Source of the DNA: Paraescarpia echinospica
Lineage: Eukaryota; Annelida; Polychaeta; Sabellida; Siboglinidae
DNA length: 64,000 nucleotides
Assembly (NCBI GenBank): GCA_020002185.1
Contig: CM034544.1
Span: 1,848,116-1,912,115, forward strand
Reading direction: 5' to 3'
Shown: piece by piece, positions 1 through 11,080 of the stretch
Layout: every line of letters begins with the position of its first letter
Numbering within the stretch: position 1 is the stretch's first letter
The notes under the pieces: generated by a model
Databases searched by the model: none
What the model saw: only the letters and a program-made list of their open reading frames with translations
What the model was told of the DNA's origin: nothing
Program-made: the position numbers and the translations under genes

Positions 1-1620
1 TCAACCTGCGGGACATCTCCAGGGTCAGTAGTCTCACCTACGTAGCTCTATCTCTTCAACCTGCGGGACATCTCCAGGATCAGTAGTCTCACCTACGTAG
101 CTCTATCTCTTCAACCTGCGGGACATCTCCAGGATCAGTAGTCTCATCTACGTAGCTCTATCTCTTCAACCTGTGGGACATCTCCAGGGTCAGTAGTCTC
201 ACCTACGTAGCTCTATCTCTTCAACCTGTGGGACAACTCCAGGGTCAGTAGTCTCACCTACGTAGCTGTATCTCTTCAACCTGTGGGACATCTCCAGGGT
301 CAGTAGTCTCACCTACGTAGCTGTATCTCTTCAACCTGTGGGACATCTCCAGGGTCAGTAGTCTCATCTACATAGCTCTATCTCTTCAACCTGCGGGACA
401 TCTCCTGGGTCAGTAGTCTCACCTACGTAGCTCTATCTCTTCAACCTGTGGGACATCTCCAGGGTCAGTAGCCTCACCTACGTAGCTCTATCTCTTCAAC
501 ATGCGGGACATCTCCAGGGTCAGTAGTCTCATCTACGTAGCTCTATCTCTTCAACCTGTGGGACATCTCCAGGGTCAGTAGTCTCATCTACATAGCTCTA
601 TCTCTTCAACCTGTGGGACATCTCCAGGGTCAGTAGTCTCACCTACGTAGCTGTATCTCTTCAACCTGTGGGACATCTCCAGGGTCAGTAGTCTCACCTA
701 CGTAGCTGTATCTCTTCAACCTGTGGGACATCTCCAGGATCAGTAGTCTCATCTACGTAGCTCTATCTCTTCAACCTGCGGGACATCTCCAGGGTCAGTA
801 GTCTCATCTACGTAGCTCTATCTCTTCAACCTGCGGGACATCTCCAGGGTCAGTAGTCTCACCTACATAGCTCTATCTCTTCAACCTGCGGGACATCTCC
901 AGGATCAGTAGTCTCATCTACGTAGCTCTATCTCTTCAACCTGTGGGACATCTGCAGGGTCAGTAGTCTCACCTACGTAGCTGTATCTCTTCAACCTGTG
1001 GGACATCTCCAGGGTCAGTAGTCTCATCTACATAGCTCTATCTCTTCAACCTTTGGGACATCTCCAGGGTCAGTAGTCTCATCTACATAGCTGTATCTCT
1101 TCAACCTGTGGGACATCTCCAGGGTCAGTAGTCTCACCTACGTAGCTCTATCTCTTCAACCTGCGGGACATCTCCAGGGTCAGTAGTCTCACCTACGTAG
1201 CTGTATCTCTTCAACCTGTGGGACATCTCCAGGGTCAGTAGTCTCACCTACATAGCTGTATCTCTTCAACCTGTGGGACATCTCCAGGATCAGTAGTCTC
1301 ACCTACGTAGCTCTATCTCTTCAACCTGTGGGACATCTCCAGGGTCAGTAGTCTCATCTACGTAGCTCTATCTCTTCAACCTGTGGGACATCTCCAGGGT
1401 CAGTAGTCTCATCTACATAGCTGTATCTCTTCAACCTGTGGGACATCTCCAGGGTCAGTAGTCTCATCTACGTAGCTCTATCTCTTCAACCTGCGGGACA
1501 TCTCCAGGATCAGTAGTCTCACCTACGTAGCTCTATCTCTTCAACCTGCGGGACATCTCCAGGATCAGTAGTCTCACCTACGTAGCTCTATCTCTTCAAC
1601 CTGCAGAACATCTCCAGGGC
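1..1620 (+). repeat. 55-bp minisatellite made of an exon end plus its donor site
   Basis: About 29 copies of a 55-bp unit run from the first base of the window. Read in frame, each unit contains ten codons, YLFNLRDISR, followed directly by GTCAGT, a usable 5' splice site, then about 19 bp of intron. NLRDIS(R/K) followed by (I/V)FQG is a conserved dynein heavy chain motif, and the next exon at 3381 begins IFQG. The unit is therefore the 3' end of the preceding DNAH2 exon with its donor, amplified. The authentic exon should lie just before position 1. Copies vary mostly by CG to TG/CA changes. The last copy near 1596 is diverged and its donor reads GCCAGT. Confidence 0.85.
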
Positions 1621-1626
1621 CAGTGA

Positions 1627-3362
1627 GAGAGTGTGTTGCTGTGTGATCTCTTCTCTGTCCAAACAATAATGCTATGTGATCTGTTTCCAAAGAGTGTGTT
1701 GCTGTATGATTTCTTCTCTGTCCAAACAATGATGCTATGTGATCTGTTTCCAAAGAGTGTGTTGCTGTGTGATCTCTTCTCTGTCCAAACAATAATGCTA
1801 TGTGATCTGTTTCCAAAGAGTGTGTTGCCGTGTGATCTCTTCTCTGTCCAAACAATGATGTTATGTGATCTGTTTCCAAAGAGTGTGTTGCTGTGTGATT
1901 TCTTCTCTGTCCAAACATTGATGCTATGTGATCTGTTTCCAAAGAGTGTGTTGCCGTGTGATCTCTTCTCTGTCCAAACAATGATGCTATGTGATCTGTT
2001 TCCAAAGAGTGTGTTGCTGTATGATCTCTTCTCTGTCCAAACAATGCTATGCGATCTGTTTCCAAAGAGAGTGTTGCTGTGTGATCTCTTCTCTGTCCAA
2101 ACAATAATGCTATGTGATCTGTTTCCAAAGAGTGTGTTGCCGTGTGATCTCTTCTCTGTCCAAACAATGCTATGTGATCTGTTTCCAAAGAGAGTGTTGC
2201 TGTGTGATTTCTTCTCTGTCCAAACAATGATGCTATGTGATCTGTTTCCAAAGAGTGTGTTGCCGTGTGATCTCTTCTCTGTCCAAACAATGATGTTATG
2301 TGATCTGTTTCCAAAGAGTGTGTTGCTGTATGATCTCTTCTCTGTCTAAACAATGCTATGTGATCTGTTTCCAAAGAGTGTGTTGCTGTGTGATCTCTTC
2401 TCTGTCCAAACAATAATGCTATGTGATCTGTTTCCAAAGAGTGTGTTGCTGTGTGACCTCTTCTCTGTCCAAACAGTGATGCTATGTGATCTGTTTCCAA
2501 AGAGTGTGTTGCTGTGTGACCTCTTCTCTGTCCAAACAATGATGCTATGTGATCTGTTTCCAAAGAGTGTGTTGCTGTATGATCTCTTCTCTGTCCAAAC
2601 AATGCTATGCGATCTGTTTCCAAAGAGAGTGTTGCTGTGTGATCTCTTCTCTGTCCAAACAATAATGCTATGTGATCTGTTTCCAAAGAGTGTGTTGCCA
2701 TGTGATCTCTTCTCTGTCCAAACAATGCTATGTGATCTGTTTCCAAAGAGAGTGTTGCTGTGTGATTTCTTCTCTGTCCAAACAATGATGCTATGTGATC
2801 TGTTTCCAAAGAGTTTGTTGCCGTGTGATCTCTTCTCTGTCCAAACAATGATGTTATGTGATCTGTTTCCAAAGAGTGTGTTGCTGTATGATCTCTTCTC
2901 TGTCTAAACAATGCTATGTGATCTGTTTCCAAAGAGTGTGTTGCTGTGTGATCTCTTCTCTGTCCAAACAATAATGCTATGTGATCTGTTTCCAAAGAGT
3001 GTGTTGCTGTGTGACCTCTTCTCTGTCCAAACAATGATGCTATGTGATCTGTTTCCAAAGAGTGTGTTGCTGTGTGACCTCTTCTCTGTCCAAACAATGA
3101 TGCTATGTGATCTGTTTCCAAAGAGTGTGTTGCTGTGTGATCTCTTCTCTGTCCAAACAATAATGCTATGTGATCTGTTTCCAAAGAGTGTGTTGCTGTG
3201 TGACCTCTTCTCTGTCCAAACAATGATGCTATGTGATCTGTTTCCAAAGAGTTTGTTGCCGTATGATCTCTTCTCTGTCCAAACAATGCTATGTGATCTG
3301 TTCCCAAAGACGTTGCCGTATGATCTCTTCTCTGTCCAAACAATAATACTATGTGATCTGTT
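1627..3362 (+). repeat. 63/60-bp minisatellite upstream of exon 1
   Basis: About 28 copies of a 63-bp unit, some shortened to 60 bp by loss of one ATG-like triplet. Each unit is itself a diverged dimer of about 30 bp, both halves containing a TGTGATCT core. All length variants are multiples of three and lack stops, so several frames stay open on both strands for hundreds of codons. These are repeat artefacts, not genes. The array joins the 55-bp array directly on its left and ends about 18 bp before the acceptor of the exon at 3381, so the two arrays make up nearly the whole intron seen here. Confidence 0.9.
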
Positions 3363-3380
3363 ATATTTCCACTGATCCAG

Positions 3381-3466
3381 ATCTTCCAAGGCCTGATGCG
3401 GATCAAGAAGACTTACCATGATACGCGAGTGACTATCACCCGCTTGTGGATCCACGAATGTTTCAG
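3381..3466 (+). CDS. DNAH2: DNAH2 exon 1 of window: end of AAA3
   Basis: Starts IFQGLMRIKK and ends RLWIHECF plus two bases of an Arg codon (residues 1-28 of the partial product). The dynein family shows NLRDIS..FQG immediately before and LWxHExxRVFxDRL across this junction, in the C-terminal part of AAA3. The acceptor is GATCCAG and the donor is GTCGTT, which is weak. It enters in phase 0 and leaves with AG of the next Arg codon. Confidence 0.85.
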
Positions 3467-3798
3467 GTCGTTAAACCATTGCATTTGCTTACATTTTATT
3501 TACTTTTTTGTTACATATATAGATTTATAATATATATGAACATATTAATGATTGTACGGCTGTTTAAATAATTTAAATAATTTATCACAGACTACAGTTT
3601 GAATAATGTATTACCGTCATTTTTATATACTGTATATTTTTAGACAACTATTATTTTTATGTTCCCAAATACATACACTAAATAATGACTATGTTTCTGT
3701 ATACCAAAAATAATTTTGGTTATACTATTTTGTTAAATGCTGTTCAAATATATTTCATTTTTATTTTATTATTGTGACGTTCTGCATGTGTGTGACAG
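3467..3798. other. Short AT-rich intron
   Basis: AT-rich intron of 332 bp between exons 1 and 2. I see no repeat, RNA gene or other feature in it apart from the splice sites. Confidence 0.7.
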
Positions 3799-3929
3799 GG
3801 TCTTCTCTGACCGTCTCAATGACACCAAGGACAACGAAGCTTTTGTGTTAATTCTCTCGGAGAAACTTGCCCAGTACTTCGATCAGACCTACCATAACAT
3901 CTGTCACAACAGACAGCCGCCCATATTTG
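3799..3929 (+). CDS. DNAH2: DNAH2 exon 2: AAA3 end, RVFSDRL segment
   Basis: Completes the Arg codon, then reads VFSDRLNDTKDNEAF, and ends ..NRQPPIF plus one base (residues 29-72). RVFxDRL is the conserved end of AAA3 in axonemal dyneins. The acceptor is TGTGACAG and the donor is GTAAGT, a near-consensus match. The last bases of this exon and its donor are duplicated once a few tens of bases downstream. Confidence 0.95.
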
Positions 3930-3972
3930 GTAAGTTGATCACATGACATCCACCCATATTTGGTAAGTTGGT
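3917..3972 (+). repeat. Two-copy duplication of an exon end and donor
   Basis: The sequence CCCATATTTGGTAAGTTG covers the last ten bases of exon 2 and its donor. It recurs 33 bp downstream at about 3953-3970, together with similar flanking CATGTGACA/CACATGACA. This gives two tandem copies of an exon-intron junction. The second copy is intronic. Confidence 0.85.
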
Positions 3973-4034
3973 CATGTGACAAATGTGCATATTTGATCAG
4001 TTTGAGGGATGTTTTCAATTTGAAGTTTTTGTTT

Positions 4035-4495
4035 ACTTTTGCGGGCCACAGATGCATATAGCAAACACTTTGGGCTTATTAAACACTGTTTACTTTTGTG
4101 GGCCACAGATGTATATAGCAAACACTTTGGGCCTATTAATCACTGTTTACTATACTTTTGTGGGCCACAGATGTATATAGCAAACACTTTGGGCCTATTA
4201 AACACTGTTTACTTTTGCAGGCAACAGATGTATATAGCAAACACTTCGGGCTTATTAAACACTGTTTACTTTTGTGGGCCACAGATGTATATAGCAAACA
4301 CTTTGGACCTATTAAACACTGTTTACTTTTGTGGGCCACAGATGTATATAGCAAACAATTTGGGCCTATTAAACACTGTTTACTTTTGTGGGCAACAGAT
4401 GTATATAGCAAACACTTTGGGCTTATTAAACACTGTTTACTTTTGGGGCAACAGATGTATATAACAAACACTTTGGGCTTATTAAACACTGTTTA
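4035..4495 (+). repeat. 57-bp minisatellite, about 8 copies
   Basis: Eight copies of a 57-bp unit containing GGGCCACAGATGTATATAGC and a CTATTAAACACTG segment. The lack of stops gives spurious open frames on both strands. It has no relation to an exon that I can see. Confidence 0.9.
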
Positions 4496-4537
4496 GGAGA
4501 CAGTATACCTTCAATATATTTTTCTAGTACCAAGAAC

Positions 4538-4890
4538 ATGATATTAATTAATGTCGAAAGCCATGGAACAGAGAACCAGCATTTAAAGTGTTGGTCACGA
4601 GAAAGTCTTAGATGTACTCAGCCCAAAGCTGCTGATACACTGGTGTTACATTTGGCACCAGATTATATCTGCTACATCCACGAACACGCAGCCCTTGTCA
4701 TTGGTAGCTGTATGACCATCTACAGCATTGAAATCCATCAGAAAGCGATCATTTGGTACAACTGTCATGCCAAATGGAACAAATTGCCACTGTCTCTCTG
4801 GGATGCTCCATCAGTTGCATCGTTTAAACAACGACTGAACTCACTCTTATTTAAACAGCAGTATGGTAGCAAATAAATGGGCTAACAAAC
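4538..4890 (+). mobile_element. LINE remnant, end of the reverse transcriptase ORF
   Basis: An open frame at 4538-4876 ends with WNKLPLSLWDAPSVASFKQR followed by a short tail and stop. WNxLPxxLRxAxSVxxFKxxLKxxLF is the typical C-terminus of the endonuclease/reverse transcriptase ORF of several non-LTR retrotransposon groups. Only this end remains, so it is a 5'-truncated or decayed copy in the dynein intron. The part before WNKLPL is weakly like the family (LAPDYI). Confidence 0.65.
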
Positions 4891-5062
4891 ATTATCTTGG
4901 AGGATTTTTACATGACTTTTAGCGACAACATTAATTTATAACTTATTTATTTTATTAATTGATTTAATTTTTGTCTTTATAATGATTTCTATGTTGTTGA
5001 TGTATTGGTTAACTATTAGCTCATAAAAAGAACTTGTATAATTATTATCTGTGCCTGTCCAG

Positions 5063-5212
5063 GTGACTTCATGCGTCAGGACGGTATCTATGAAGACATC
5101 CAGGACATTGACCATCTGAAGAAGTTCATGGTGGACACTCTGGAGGAGTATAACGCCACGCCGGGCGTCATCCAGATGGATCTTGTGCTCTTCCGAGACG
5201 CCATCGAACACG
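5063..5212 (+). CDS. DNAH2: DNAH2 exon 3: AAA3-AAA4 linker
   Basis: Reads GDFMRQDGIYEDIQDIDHLK and ends LVLFRDAIEH plus one base (residues 73-122). The family has DFxxxxxxYEDLxD.. and LVLFxxAIEH just before AAA4. The acceptor is CTGTCCAG and the donor is GTACGTAA. Confidence 0.95.
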
Positions 5213-5811
5213 GTACGTAAGGCACACGGATTTAGGAAGTAGTAACTTTTTTTACCAAGGCTGTGTCACATTTGTAATAATAATAATAATGTTTATTTTG
5301 TAGAGCGCCATAATATTTGTAGTACTTTACGTAAGACTAATGCATAACTAGTAAATTTGTAGTATTTTATTTAATATGGCACTCGATCATGATATCATAA
5401 TATTTATTATTACCTTAATTTTGCTTGTCTACAATTTTACTAGTATATTATTTTAATAACTATTTATTCATTAGAATTTATTGTATATTTATTTATTTTG
5501 CAAAACCATCGACCACGGTACAGATCACACTCTTATACAAATACATTTATATCAGGTAAACCGTAAACCAGCACATACAAATATATATATTTATTAATAT
5601 ATATTAATTATATATATATATAACTATGTTTTATATAAGTTTTAAAAAGTAAATAAGTTCAAATATAGATGAGTAAACATTTTATAAAGTTAACTAACAA
5701 ATAATTATAAGTGTAATATATAAATAAATGTGCAAAAATCGAACATAAAGTCACCATTTTACAACACAAAGTGATTTTGCCCAGCTTGTTCACATTGGCC
5801 CACTAACACTA
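5213..5811. other. AT-rich intron with a dispersed-repeat tail
   Basis: Very AT-rich. At 5276-5330 an (AAT)n run is followed by GTTTATTTTGTAGAGCGCC, which resembles the tail of a dispersed element; a related piece, TTTATATAGCGCC, is at 16490. A TA-rich run lies at 5580-5625. I see nothing else. Confidence 0.5.
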
Positions 5812-6100
5812 TCTTACCATGAACACATACATCCTACCATAAACACATATCTTACCATGAACACATGCATCTTACCATGAACACATTCATCTTACCATGA
5901 ACACATTCATCTTACCATGAACACATATATCTTACCATGAACACATGCATCTTACCATGAACACATTCATCTTACCATGAACACATTCATCTTACCATGA
6001 ACACATATATCTTACCATGAACACGTTCATCTTACCATGAACACATTCATCTTACCATGAACACATACATATTATCATGAACACATACAATTTACCATCA
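5812..6100 (+). repeat. 20-bp minisatellite (CTTACCATGAACACATTCAT type)
   Basis: About 13 copies of a 20-bp unit with some variation at the last six bases (TTCAT, ATATAT, TGCAT). Confidence 0.9.
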
Positions 6101-6149
6101 ACATTAAACACTTACTTTTCTAAAACCATAAACATTAATACAAAATAAT

Positions 6150-8265
6150 AGTAAATATAAGGTTTATTTCACCATTGCAACCTTGTCACCTTTGTAATAT
6201 GGTTTCTAGTGATTCAACATAAGGTTTATTTCACCACTGCAACCTTGTCACCTTTGTGATGTTGTTTTTAGTGGTTCAACATAAGGTTTATTTCACCATT
6301 GCAACCTTGTCACCTTTGTGATGTGATTTCTAGTGGTTCAACATAAGGTTTTTTTCACCATTGCAACCTTGTCACCTTTGTGATATGGTTTCTAGTGATT
6401 CAACATAAGGTTTATTTCACCATTGCAACCTTGTCACCTTTGTGATGTGATTTCTAGTGGTTCAACGTAAGGTTTATTTCACCATTGTAACCTTGTCACC
6501 TTTGTGATGTGATTTCTAGTGGTTCAACATAAGGTTTATTTCACCGTTGCAACCTTGTCACCTTTGTGATGTGGTTTCTAGTGGTTCAACATAAGGTTTA
6601 TTTCACCATTGCACCCTTGTCACCTTTGTGATGTGGTTTCTAGTGGTTCAACATAAGGTTTATTTCACCATTGCAACCATGTCACCTTTGTGATGTGGTT
6701 TCTAGTGGTTCAACATAAGGTTTATTTCACCATTGTAACCTTGTCACCTTTGTGATATGGTTTCTAGTGATTCAACATAAGGTTTATTTCACCACTGCAA
6801 CCTTGTCACCTTTGTAATGTGGTTTCTAATGGTTCAACATAAGGTTTATTTCACCATTGCAACCTTGTCACCTTTGTGATATGGTTTCTAGTGATTCAAC
6901 ATAAGGTTTATTTCACCATGGCAACCTTGTCACCTTTGTGATGTGGTTTCTAGTGGTTCAACATAAGGTTTATTTCACCATTGCAACCTTGTCACCTTTG
7001 TGATGTGGTTTCTAGTGGTTCAACATAAGGTTTATTTCACCACTGCAACCTTGTCACCTTTGTAATGTGGTTTCTAATGGTTCAACATAAGGTTTATTTC
7101 ACCATTGTAACCTTGTCACCTTTGTGATGTGGTTTTTAGTGGTTCAACATAAGGTTTATTTCACCATTGTAACCTTGTCACCTTTGTGATGTGATTTCTA
7201 GTGGTTCAACATAAGGTTTATTTCACCATTGCAACCTTGTCACCTTTGTGATGTGATTTCTAGTGGTTCAACGTAAGGTTTATTTCACCATTGCAACCTT
7301 GTCACCTTTGTGATGTGATTTCTAGTGGTTCAACGTAAGGTTTATTTCACCATTGTAACCTTGTCACCTTTGTGATGTGATTTCTAGTGGTTCAACATAA
7401 GGTTTATTTCACCATTGCAACCTTGTCACCTTTGTGATGTGGTTTCTAGTGGTTCAACTTAAGATTTATTTCACCATTGCAACCTTGTCACCTTTGTGAT
7501 GTGGTTTCTAGTGGTTCAACATAAGGTTTATTTCACCATTGCAACCGTGTCACCTTTGTGATGTGGTTTCTAGTGGTTCAACATAAGGTTTATTTCACCA
7601 TTGTAACCTTGTCACCTTTGTGATATGGTTTCTAGTGATTCAACATAAGGTTTATTTCACCACTGCAACCTTGTCACCTTTGTAATGTGGTTTCTAATGG
7701 TTCAACATAAGGTTTATTTCACCATTGCAACCTTGTCACCTTTGTGATATGGTTTCTAGTGATTCAACATAAGGTTTATTTCACCATGGCAACCTTGTCA
7801 CCTTTGTGATGTGGTTTCTAGTGGTTCAACATAAGGTTTATTTCACCATTGCAACCTTGTCACCTTTGTGATGTGGTTTCTAGTGGTTCAACATAAGGTT
7901 TATTTCACCACTGCAACCTTGTCACCTTTGTAATGTGGTTTCTAATGGTTCAACATAAGGTTTATTTCACCACTGCAACCTTGTCACCTTTGTGATGTGG
8001 TTTCTAGTTGTTCAACATAAGGTTTATTTCACCATTGCAACCTTGTCACCTTTGTAATGTGGTTTCTAGTGGTCCAACATAAGGTTTATTTCACCATTGC
8101 AACCATGTCACCTTTGTGATGTGGTTTCTAGTGGTTCAACATAAGGTTTGTTTCACCACTGCAACCTTGTCACCTTTGTGATGTGGTTTCTAATGGTTCA
8201 ACATAAGATTTATTTCACCATTGCAATCTTGTCACCTTTGTGTTGTGGTTTCTAGTGGTTCAATG
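6150..8265 (+). repeat. 62-bp minisatellite, about 34 copies
   Basis: The unit contains AAGGTTTATTTCACCATTGC and ACCTTGTCACCTTTGTGATG. Blocks of several units recur (for example those with TTTGTAATGTGGTTTCTAAT), so the array also grew by duplication of multi-unit blocks. No link to exon sequence is seen. Confidence 0.95.
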
Positions 8266-9112
8266 TTACTCCTGTGCAGGAGTACACCCATGGCTGTGTC
8301 CTGCGCAGGAGTTCACCCATAACTATGTCCTGCGCAGGAGTACACCCATAGCTATGTCCTGCGCAGGAGTACACCCATAGCTATGTCCTGCACAGGAGTA
8401 CACCCATAGGTATGTCCTGTACAGGAGTACACCCATAGCTATGTCCTGTGCAGGAGTACACCCATAGCTATGTCCTGCACAGGAGTACACCCATAGCTGT
8501 GTCCTGTGCAGGAGTACACCCATAACTATGTCCTGCACAGGAGTACACCAATAGCTATGTCCTGTGCAGGAGTACACCCATAGCTATGTCCTGCACAGGA
8601 GTACACCCATAGCTGTGTCCTGTGCAGGAGTACACCCATAACTATGTCCTGCGCAGGAGTACACCAATAGCTATGTCCTGCGCAGGAGTACACCCATAGC
8701 TATGTCCTGCGCAGTAGTACACCCATAGCTATGTCCTGCGCAGGAGTACACCCATAGCTATGTCATGCGCAGGAGTACACCCATAGCTATGTCCTGCGCA
8801 GGAGTACACACATAACTATGTCCTGTGCAGGATTACACCCATATATGTATGTCCTGCGCAGGAGTACACCCATAGCTATGTCCTGCACATGAGTACACCC
8901 ATAGCTATGTCCTGTGCAGGAGTACACCGATAGCTATGTCCTGCACATGAGTACACCCATAGCTATGTCCTGCGCATGAATACACCCATAGCTATGTCCT
9001 GTGCAGGAGTGCACCCATAGCTATGTCCTGCGCAGGAGTACACCCATAGCTATGTCCTGTGCAGGAGTACACCCATAGCTATGTCCTGTGCAGGAGTACA
9101 CCCATAGCTATA
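8266..9112 (+). repeat. 29-bp minisatellite with a palindromic core, about 29 copies
   Basis: The unit is built around TCCTGCGCAGGA, a perfect 12-bp palindrome, followed by GTACACCCATAGCTATG. Many copies have GTGC, GCAC or GTAC in the centre, as expected from decay of the central CG. It follows the 62-bp array without a gap. Confidence 0.95.
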
Positions 9113-9387
9113 TAGATAAAATATACTGCTACATACAATATATTGTATTACTCAAAACTAATTAATAATGAATACATAAATACATAAAAATGTCATTATA
9201 ATTTTAACATTGTCGATCAATTTAACAGTTGTAGAATTTAAAATGAAAAATTAACTTACCAATTTATACAGGCCTATCAATTTTAAAATATTTGCAATTA
9301 TAATGTACCTCCTTTCCTCACAAATAACAAATTCTTTCTTCAGGCATTCTTCAGAGTTACTATTTTTAACTTGTTCTCATAATAACT
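9113..9387. other. AT-rich intron segment
   Basis: AT-rich unique sequence between two arrays. I see nothing recognisable. Confidence 0.6.
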
Positions 9388-9602
9388 GCCACATATAGAC
9401 AATCTCATACAGACATTAGACACACAGGCACAGACACTGTTACATAACCACATATAGACACTCACATACAGACATTAGACACACAGGCACAGACACTTAC
9501 ATAACCACATATAGACATTCACATACAGACACTAGACACACAGGCACAGATGCTGTTACATAGCCACATATAGACATTCACAGGCACAGACACTGTTACA
9601 TG
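9388..9602 (+). repeat. About 60-bp repeat, 3 to 4 copies
   Basis: Repeated CACATATAGACA, CACATACAGACA and TAGACACACAGGCACAGAC blocks with a period near 60 bp. The last copy is shortened. Confidence 0.8.
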
Positions 9603-10912
9603 GACCATTCCCTGACCTCTCTAGACATGTTTGCTGTGTTCACCACCATTCCCTGACCCCTCTAGACGTGTTTGCTGTGTTCACCACCATTCCCTGACCT
9701 CTCTAGATGTGTTTCCTGTGTTCACCACCATTCCCTGACCTCTCTAGACGTATTTGCTGTGTTCACCACCATTCCCTGACCTCTCTAGACGTGTTTGCTG
9801 TATTCACCACCATTCCCTGACCTCTCTTGACGTGTTTGCTGTGTTCACCACCATTCCCTGGCCTCTCTAGACATGTTTGCTGTGTTCACCACCATTCCCT
9901 GGCCTCTCTAGACGTGTTTGCTGTGTTCACCACCATTCCCTGACCTCTCTAGACGTGTTTGCTGTGTTCACCACCATTTCCTGACCTCTCTAGACGTGTT
10001 TGCTGTGTTCACCACCATTCCCTGACCTCTCTAGACGTGTTTGCTGTGTTCACCACCATTCCCTGACCTCTCTAGACATGTTTGCTGTGTTCACCACCAT
10101 TCCCTGACCTCTCTAGACATGTTTGCTGTGTTCACCACCATTCCCTGACCTCTCTAGACGTGTTTGCTGTGTTCACCACCATTTCCTGACCTCTCTAGAC
10201 GTGTTTGCTGTGTTCACCACCATTCCCTGGCCTCTCTAGACGTGTTTGCTGTGTTCACCACCATTCCCTGGCCTCTCTAGACGTGTTTGCTGTGTTCACC
10301 ACCATTCCCTGGCCTCTCTAGACGTGTTTGCTGTGTTCACCACCATTCCCTGACCTCTCTAGACGTGTTTGCTGTGTTCACCACCATTCCCTGGCCTCTC
10401 TAGACGTGTTTGCTGTGTTCACCACCATTCCCTGGCCTCTCTAGACGTGTTTGCTGTGTTCACCACCATTCCCTGACCTCTCTAGACGTGTTTGCTGTGT
10501 TCACCACCATTCTATGGCCTCTCTAGACGTGTTTGCTGTGTTCACCACCATTCCCTGGCCTCTCTAGACGTGTTTGCTGTGTTCACCACCATTCCCTGGC
10601 CTCTAGACGTGTTTGCTGTGTTCACCACCATTCCCTGACCTCTCTAGACGTGTTTCCTGTGTTCACCACCATTCCCTGGCCTCTCTAGACGTGTTTGCTG
10701 TGTTCACCACCATTCCCTGGCCTCTCTAGACGTGTTTGCTGTGTTCACCACCATTCCCTGGCCTCTCTAGACGTGTTTGCTGTGTTCATCACCATTCTCT
10801 GACCTCTCTAAACGTGTTTGCTGTGTTCACCACCATTCTCTGGCCTCTCTAGACGTGTTTGCTGTGTTCATCACTATTCTCTGACCTTTCTAAACGTGTT
10901 TGCTGTGTTCAG
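9603..10912 (+). repeat. 41-bp minisatellite running into the acceptor of exon 4
   Basis: About 32 copies of a 41-bp unit containing GACCTCTCTAGACG and TGTTTGCTGTGTTCACCACC. The array continues into the true acceptor: the last unit reads TGTTTGCTGTGTTCAG followed by the exon. The polypyrimidine tract of exon 4 is thus itself the last repeat, with CACC replaced by CAGT, which supplies the AG. Every unit also holds CTCTCTAG, a second acceptor-like AG. Confidence 0.9.
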
Positions 10913-11080
10913 TGTCGAAGGTGGTTCGAGTGATCCGCCAGCCTCTGGGCAACATGTTACTGGTGGGAATCGGGGGCAGCGGGAGACAGAGTCTGACACG
11001 CATCGCTGCACATCTCTGCGAGTACATCACCTTCCAGATCGAGATCACTAAGTCGTACAGACGCCAGGAGTTCCTCGAAG
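10913..11080 (+). CDS. DNAH2: DNAH2 exon 4: AAA4 Walker A
   Basis: Begins VSKVVRVIRQPLGNMLLVG, followed by the P-loop GIGGSGRQS, and ends YRRQEFLE plus one base (residues 123-178). GxGGSGRQS is the nucleotide-binding loop of AAA4 in axonemal dyneins, a regulatory ATP site next to the stalk. The acceptor is TGTGTTCAG and the donor is GTATGT. Confidence 0.97.

Noticed and set aside
1627..3400. 63-bp unit as a copy of the exon 1 start (GATCTGTTTCCAAAGAG against GATCTTCCAAGGCC)
   Set aside because: The match needs a gap and several mismatches. It is kept only as an array next to the acceptor.
1574..3406. A 610-codon open frame on the minus strand and several plus-strand frames
   Set aside because: They consist only of the 63/60-bp tandem repeat, overlap each other on both strands and have no gene-like start, end or unique sequence.
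5812..9112. Regularly spaced repeats that might suggest a CRISPR array
   Set aside because: Units are head-to-tail without unique spacers, in an intron of an animal gene; no cas genes.
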